Made by a program: the position numbers and the translations under genes. Shown here piece after piece: positions 59,712 through 64,000 of a DNA stretch of 64,000 nt (positions within the stretch are counted from its first letter, which is position 1; each line of letters opens with the position of its first letter). Origin of the DNA: Chitinophagaceae bacterium (GTDB lineage Bacteria > Bacteroidota > Bacteroidia > Chitinophagales > Chitinophagaceae); NCBI GenBank assembly GCA_947458275.1, contig CANGYR010000010.1:44962-108961 (forward strand), read 5' to 3'. The notes below the pieces were generated by a model. It searched no databases, was not told the DNA's origin, and saw only the letters and a program-made list of their open reading frames with translations.

Positions 59712-61430
59712 ATGAACTATACAGCAGATATTAAAAAAGCAGCCAGAAAATTTGTACCTGAAAATTTTCAGATGACCGACTGGGCAACATTAGAGCCTTA
59801 TTTTACAGATTTGCTTGAAAGAGATATCTCTTCAAAAGAAAATCTGATTTCCTTTTTAAATGACCAAAGCGAACTGGAAGCCGTGGTAAGTGAAGATGCT
59901 TGCTGGAGGCAAATCAAAATGACCTGCGATACACAAAACAAGCCGCTGGAAGAATCTTTCAATTATTTCTGTATGGAAATACAGCCCAAGATTCAACCTT
60001 TTGCTGATGCACTCAATAAAAAATTGCTGGCTTCTCCCGCACTGTCCGAATTAGACAACGAAAAATATTTTACTTACTTAAGAAATGTAAAAAAGAGCAT
60101 TGAATTGTTCAGAGAAGAGAATATTCCTTTGCAGGCGGAGATTGCGGTATTGCAACAGCAATACGGACAAATTACCGGAGCGATGACGGTGGAAGTAGAT
60201 GGAAAAGAATATACACTGCAACAGGCGGGCAAATTTCTGGAGCATCACGACAGAAATCTGAGAGAGAAAGTCTATTTTAAAATTCAGGATAGAAGATTAA
60301 AAGATAAAGCAGCGTTGGATGAGTTGTATGATAAATTGATTGCGCTGAGAAACAAGGAAGCCATCAATGCCGGCTACGAAAACTATCGTGATTACAGATT
60401 TAAGGAGCTGGGAAGATTTGACTATTCTAAAGAAGATTGCTTTGCTTTTCATGAAGCAGTAAAATTGCATGTGTTGCCACTGGTAAATGAAATCTATAAA
60501 AGAAAAAAAGAGCATTTAACTCTTGATACACTCAGGCCATGGGATTTGGAAGCAGAGCCGGAAGGCACCACTCCATTGCATCCTTTTACAACAGGAAATG
60601 ACCTTCTGCAAAAATCCATCGACTGTTTTCATAAACTGAATCCTTTCTTCAGTGATTGCTTGTCTAAAATGCAGCAGTTGAACCACCTCGACCTGGAAAG
60701 CAGACAGGGCAAAGCTCCCGGAGGATATAACTGTCCGCTGGCTGAAAGTGGCGCTCCTTTTATTTTTATGAATGCAGCCGGTCAAATGCATGATGTGACT
60801 ACTATGGTGCATGAAGGCGGGCATGCGATTCATTCTTTTCTGGCGCATCATCTGGAGCTCAATGGATTTAAAGAATATCCGATGGAGATTGCCGAAGTGG
60901 CCAGTATGTCAATGGAATTGTTCAGTATGGATTATTGGGATAGTTTTTTCAATGACCCTGTTGAATTGCAGAGAGCTAAAGTGCATCAGCTGGAAAGGGT
61001 GATTACCATTTTCCCATGGATTGCGATAATAGATAAATTTCAACACTGGATTTATGAGCACCCCAATCATACCCATGAACAGCGAACAGGCGTTTGGGTG
61101 AGCATACTGGCAGAGTTTAAAGACGGTGTGATTGATTACAGCGGATTGGAGACTTTCAGAAGCAACGCATGGCAAAGACAGCTGCATTTGTTTGAAGTGC
61201 CATTTTATTATATTGAATACGGCATTGCACAGTTAGGCGCTATTGGTATGTGGATGCAGTATAAGAAAGACAAAGAAGCGGCAATTAAAAATTATTGTGA
61301 GGCATTGAAATTAGGCGGTACTAAAACGTTGCCAGAATTATATAAAACTGCAGGGCTTGAATTTGATTTCTCTCCTTCAAAAATTAAAGTGCTGATGGAT
61401 TTTGTAAAAGGGGAGATGGATAAATTATAA
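59712..61430 (+). CDS. pepF: M3-family oligoendopeptidase
   Basis: 572 aa cytoplasmic zinc peptidase that trims oligopeptides. The zinc motif is MVHEGGHAIHSFLAHH (HExxH with the following acidic helix EVASMSMELFSM). FNYFCMEIQPKIQ and MNAAGQMHDVTTM precede it. Length and motif order match PepF. The start at 59712 follows a hairpin directly, with no obvious ribosome-binding site. Confidence 0.93.
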   Translation: MNYTADIKKAARKFVPENFQMTDWATLEPYFTDLLERDISSKENLISFLNDQSELEAVVSEDACWRQIKMTCDTQNKPLEESFNYFCMEIQPKIQPFADALNKKLLASPALSELDNEKYFTYLRNVKKSIELFREENIPLQAEIAVLQQQYGQITGAMTVEVDGKEYTLQQAGKFLEHHDRNLREKVYFKIQDRRLKDKAALDELYDKLIALRNKEAINAGYENYRDYRFKELGRFDYSKEDCFAFHEAVKLHVLPLVNEIYKRKKEHLTLDTLRPWDLEAEPEGTTPLHPFTTGNDLLQKSIDCFHKLNPFFSDCLSKMQQLNHLDLESRQGKAPGGYNCPLAESGAPFIFMNAAGQMHDVTTMVHEGGHAIHSFLAHHLELNGFKEYPMEIAEVASMSMELFSMDYWDSFFNDPVELQRAKVHQLERVITIFPWIAIIDKFQHWIYEHPNHTHEQRTGVWVSILAEFKDGVIDYSGLETFRSNAWQRQLHLFEVPFYYIEYGIAQLGAIGMWMQYKKDKEAAIKNYCEALKLGGTKTLPELYKTAGLEFDFSPSKIKVLMDFVKGEMDKL

Positions 61431-61447
61431 AAATGATTTTTACAACT

Positions 61448-61867
61448 TTAGCTTACTTTACAATCATCACAGAATCCTTTCACCACCATGGCTGATTGAA
61501 GTGGTTTGAAGCCATTGGGAAGTTTTACATGCGGTACGGTAACATCATCCAGACAAATGGTTTTATTGCAACTATTGCAAAGAAAATGAACATGCTCATC
61601 GTGATGATGACCGGCTTCACAGCTGTCTTTGCAAAGTCCATACAATATTGAGTTGTCAGTTGTAGGAATCTGATGAATGATTCCTTTCTCCACAAAAGTT
61701 TGCAATGTTCTGTAAACCGTTACCCTGTCGAATGCTGCAGATGTTTTTTTCTCTATGTCGGAATGGGAGAGTGCACCATCGCTCAACAGAAAGAGCTCCA
61801 GGATTTGCTTCCTGCTCTCAGTGATACTGAGCCCGTTTTTTTTCAATAAATCTGAACTGTGTAGCAT
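61448..61867 (-). CDS. Fur-family transcriptional regulator
   Basis: 139 aa. The N-terminal winged helix (LSITESRKQILELFLLS; RVTVYRTLQTFVEKGI) and the C-terminal metal-binding dimerisation domain are complete. The structural zinc cysteines occur in FLCNSCNK and GFCDDCKV; the regulatory His cluster is SCEAGHHHDEHVHF. Whether it senses iron, zinc or peroxide cannot be told. It is encoded 15 nt behind the SCO gene, so they may be co-transcribed. Confidence 0.92.
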   Translation of the reverse strand: MLHSSDLLKKNGLSITESRKQILELFLLSDGALSHSDIEKKTSAAFDRVTVYRTLQTFVEKGIIHQIPTTDNSILYGLCKDSCEAGHHHDEHVHFLCNSCNKTICLDDVTVPHVKLPNGFKPLQSAMVVKGFCDDCKVS

Positions 61868-61882
61868 TTCGATTCAGTTTAA

Positions 61883-62614
61883 TTAGGGGGTATTGCTGAA
61901 CCCATTTAAAAATCTGGCATGGTCAATTTTCTCTTTCATCAGTTCCGGAATGTCTTTGAGGAGCTTTTGAATATCTTCTTCTATCAGACCGTCATAAATA
62001 CCCCTTACTCTTCCGGCTTTGTCTACCAGTGCAAAAAACTGCGTGTGTATGAACTGATTTTCTATCACCTGAGTGCTGTCTGCCTTACCATCATCAATTT
62101 TATAACCCTGTCGTGCCAGTTGATATAATTGTTCTTTTTTACCTGTAAGAAATTGCCAGTTTTTATTATCAACAGCTTTCAAAAAAATGGTGCTGTCATA
62201 CATTATTTTGTAAGAACCATCTTCTTTTTTTACTAAAGTACCATTAATCATTTTTGCTTCATAAGCTTTAAGCAAAGCAATGCTATCTACTTCCGGCATG
62301 CAGGTATGAGATAAAATCATGAACTCGCGTTCGTCTTTAAATGCATCGTATACTCTTCTCATATTGGCATTCATTTTGGGACAAATGCCTTTGCAGGTGG
62401 TGAAGAAATATTCGGCCACATATACTTTTCCTTCCGTGTTTTTTGGGGTGATGGTATCGCCGTTATGATTGATGAATGCAAAAGGGGGAATGTTTGCGTT
62501 GATCACCGCAAGTGGCGCTTTGTTGAAAGGCCCGTCTTTGTAAATAGCAAAATAGAACCCTGTGAGCAGGATTACAAAAAAAGCCAGATAGATCCAGGGT
62601 TTCTTATTTTTCAT
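61883..62614 (-). CDS. SCO1/SenC-family copper-binding protein
   Basis: 243 aa with one N-terminal membrane helix (~8-25), probably facing the periplasm. The copper ligands C74 and C78 are in FFTTCKGICPKM and H190 in FIHTQFF. SCO proteins help insert copper into cytochrome oxidase. An additional HTCMPEVDS segment is typical of the Bacteroidota form. The start at 62614 is chosen; the longer frame adds nine residues without homology. Neighbours are a Fur regulator and a MerC-like protein, suggesting a metal-related function. Confidence 0.9.
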   Translation of the reverse strand: MKNKKPWIYLAFFVILLTGFYFAIYKDGPFNKAPLAVINANIPPFAFINHNGDTITPKNTEGKVYVAEYFFTTCKGICPKMNANMRRVYDAFKDEREFMILSHTCMPEVDSIALLKAYEAKMINGTLVKKEDGSYKIMYDSTIFLKAVDNKNWQFLTGKKEQLYQLARQGYKIDDGKADSTQVIENQFIHTQFFALVDKAGRVRGIYDGLIEEDIQKLLKDIPELMKEKIDHARFLNGFSNTP

Positions 62615-62672
62615 CGGGAAATTTACTAAAACATGCAACAATATTGCAAATATAAACTAACTTCGCCGATTC

Positions 62673-63062
62673 ATGAATATCAAATTAAACTGGGACGGCG
62701 TTGGGATTCTGACATCTGTTATTTGTGCCATTCATTGCGGGTTATTGCCCATTGTGTTGCCTGTTTTACCCTTATTTGGAGTGAATATTGTGCACAATCT
62801 TTTTTTTGAATGGGGCATGATTGTTTTGGCATTTTTGGTAGGGGCGTATTCCTTGGTACACGGATTTTTTAAACACCATCGTTCATTTTTGCCGCTTTCA
62901 CTTTTTTTAGGAGGATTTGTTTTTCTGGTAGCTAAACAATTTTTCAAAAGTCAGGAATTTCTTTTTCTGGCATTTGCAGTACCGCTGATCATTTCCGCCC
63001 ACTATATCAACTTCAAATATTGCCACAGGAACAAGTGCAGTTCTCCGCATCATAAGCATTAA
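62673..63062 (+). CDS. MerC-domain membrane protein
   Basis: 129 aa with four hydrophobic helices. GVGILTSVICAIHCGLLPIV contains the paired cysteines C18 and C22 found in MerC-type mercury transporters. The C-terminus (CHRNKCSSPHHKH) is His/Cys-rich and could bind a metal ion. Most chromosomal homologues have no proven mercury role. It is divergent from the SCO gene (58 bp). Confidence 0.83.
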   Translation: MNIKLNWDGVGILTSVICAIHCGLLPIVLPVLPLFGVNIVHNLFFEWGMIVLAFLVGAYSLVHGFFKHHRSFLPLSLFLGGFVFLVAKQFFKSQEFLFLAFAVPLIISAHYINFKYCHRNKCSSPHHKH

Positions 63063-63091
63063 TAATGTTGAAATGTTGAGGGGTTTATGAG

Positions 63092-63132
63092 CACAAAGCT
63101 CCAAGTTTGCCGGACGCAAAACTTGTGTTAGG
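63092..63132. repeat. Left boundary repeat of the cassette-like unit
   Basis: CACAAAGCTCCAAGTTTGC (63092-63110) recurs exactly at 63830-63848. The following CGGACGCAAAACTTGTGTTAG (63111-63131) corresponds to CTGACGCAAAGCCCGTGTTAG at the right boundary. CAAGTTTGC and GCAAAACTTG form an imperfect hairpin here. Confidence 0.75.
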
Positions 63133-63140
63133 TGAAGTAC

Positions 63141-63731
63141 TTATTTAATAAACTCATTGTCTATAGCAACTTTCCATTCCTGTTGTATGTTATATGGATT
63201 TATTGAGAATTCACCTGCGATGTTCTTTTCTATATGTTTACCATCAATATCAAATTCTATTCTGATATAGCCATTTTTATGTGGTTTTGTACTTGGCCTT
63301 ATTACGTATTCAATTTTTTCTCCTTTGTTAAATTTATTTACTTTAAGAGTGTCTGAATTTTCAAAAATAGTTCCTGTACCATAAATTAAAATATTACTTG
63401 GAATGAATTCCGATTGATTAATAACATTCACGGTAATTTTTGTTCTAACATATCCGCTTATTTTCATGTAAAAAAGTCCAATTGGAATAAACCCTATTAT
63501 TAAAAGAATTGCTATCACAATCATCTTTTTTTGACCACTTTCTATTTGATTGTTAAAAAGTCCATCAATTAATGATATCACACTTACAGCCCAAAGTGCA
63601 ATTCCTAACAACATTAATGGCCAAGTTAAAATACTCAGACCTTGTAATGGCGAGATTACGGATAAGAATATAACCGTAATGATTATTAGCGAAATTATTA
63701 CCAGTCTTATTGAAAGTTTAAATTTTCTCAT
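63141..63731 (-). CDS. Small membrane protein of unknown function in a cassette-like unit
   Basis: 196 aa. Three hydrophobic segments (~8-26, ~33-55, ~68-88) are followed by a soluble domain of about 100 residues (VRTKITVNVINQSEFIPSN; YVIRPSTKPHKNGYIRIEFD) that looks like a small beta-sandwich. No family is recognised. The gene is AT-richer than its neighbours and lies alone between two matching boundary repeats, as in gene cassettes. Confidence 0.65.
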   Translation of the reverse strand: MRKFKLSIRLVIISLIIITVIFLSVISPLQGLSILTWPLMLLGIALWAVSVISLIDGLFNNQIESGQKKMIVIAILLIIGFIPIGLFYMKISGYVRTKITVNVINQSEFIPSNILIYGTGTIFENSDTLKVNKFNKGEKIEYVIRPSTKPHKNGYIRIEFDIDGKHIEKNIAGEFSINPYNIQQEWKVAIDNEFIK

Positions 63732-63751
63732 GATTTATATTTCAATATTTC

Positions 63752-63881
63752 ACTTAACGGTTTCGGGCTTTGCGTTCGGGCGGGTTTCGGAGCACAAAAC
63801 TGTAAGCCTGCACTGAGCTTAAATAGAACCACAAAGCTCCAAGTTTGCACATCACCCCGCCTGACGCAAAGCCCGTGTTAG
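63752..63881. repeat. Right boundary palindrome of the cassette-like unit (attC-like)
   Basis: The left arm ACTTAAC (63752-63758), then CGGGCTTTGCGT (63764-63775) and GGGCGGG, pairs with CCCGCCT, ACGCAAAGCCCG (63863-63874) and GTGTTAG: a 12-bp perfect stem continued by about 7 bp after a small internal loop. GGAGC/GCTCC forms an inner arm. ACTTAAC fits the RYYYAAC core of integron attC sites; the other end, GTTAGCA, deviates from GTTRRRY at one position. Confidence 0.7.
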
Positions 63882-63893
63882 CAGTAGGCTTTT

Positions 63894-64000
63894 TTAGTTT
63901 AAGTTTCTATATTCCATTGGTGTTTTACCGGTCTTTTGTTTAAAAAGTTTATTAAAGTATTGTGGGTATTCAAAACCTAAATTAAATGCAATTTCGCTAA
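63894..64000 (-). CDS. AraC-family transcriptional regulator, C-terminal end only
   Basis: About 34 codons are visible on the minus strand before the TAA at 63894-63896; the rest lies beyond the right edge. SEIAFNLGFEYPQYFNKLFK followed by QKTGKTPMEYRNLN is the second helix-turn-helix of the AraC/XylS domain. Function beyond DNA binding cannot be inferred. Confidence 0.88.
   Translation of the reverse strand, partial: SEIAFNLGFEYPQYFNKLFKQKTGKTPMEYRNLN

Overview
The window looks like a chromosomal segment of a Bacteroidota bacterium, probably of the Chitinophagales. It is AT-rich and several genes are preceded by the phylum's -7 promoter box (TAnnTTTG). It encodes the gliding-associated protein GldC, a protein with a type IX secretion (T9SS)-style C-terminus, a FISUMP-domain lipoprotein, a HisB fusion of the Bacteroidota type, a MurA with Asp in place of the catalytic Cys, and DUF4290 and DUF5606 proteins. 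These family assignments come from reading motifs by eye; no database search was run.

Layout. 1-7745: a FISUMP lipoprotein cut by the left edge, a WbuC-type cupin, superoxide dismutase, tRNA adenosine deaminase, aldehyde dehydrogenase, a membrane-anchored glutathione peroxidase, a tRNA-dihydrouridine synthase and a CPBP membrane protease. 7746-15908: a repeat-rich spacer, a histidine leader peptide with five consecutive His codons and an attenuator, then the complete operon hisG-D-C-B-H-A-F-IE, with cdsA attached 4 nt behind it. 15909-24271: psd, a small secreted Cys/Lys-rich peptide, a HAD nucleotidase, an SDR, nadK with a two-component system, a BamA/TamA-like protein, a CBS protein and an alpha/beta hydrolase. 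24392-28162: a tight five-gene minus-strand cluster (CNNM/CBS/CorC protein, glycosyltransferase, gldC, yqeY-like gene, cvpA-like gene). 28163-35643: gmk, murA, DUF4290 protein, a small gene-cyclophilin-gcvH-vanZ cluster, serS and alkB. 35844-40232: a PIN/antitoxin pair, the remnant of a duplicated POT transporter joined to a truncated secreted-protein gene, and the intact POT transporter. 40414-52569: purD, the rod-shape operon mreB-C-D-mrdA-rodA, two hydrolases and polA. 52740-64000: a DsbA-like protein, a four-repeat T9SS-type surface protein, a TonB-dependent-receptor-like barrel, a DUF5606 protein, pepF, a Fur/SCO/MerC metal cluster, a single-gene cassette-like unit bounded by palindromic repeats, and the C-terminus of an AraC regulator.

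Function. Most of the window is core metabolism and cell-envelope housekeeping: histidine and phospholipid synthesis, peptidoglycan precursor and elongasome genes, NAD(P), and one-carbon/glycine cleavage. The most informative non-coding element is the his leader/attenuator. The second notable layer is a set of low-complexity intergenic repeats (GTTGAAG, GATGTGGA and AACCCCAAA tracts, plus palindromes) that recur behind stop codons and occasionally supply coding signals such as the stop codon of gmk. The third is a tandem-duplication/deletion scar at 36820-38690. The fourth is the cassette-like unit at 63092-63881. No rRNA, tRNA, CRISPR array, insertion sequence or prophage was recognised.
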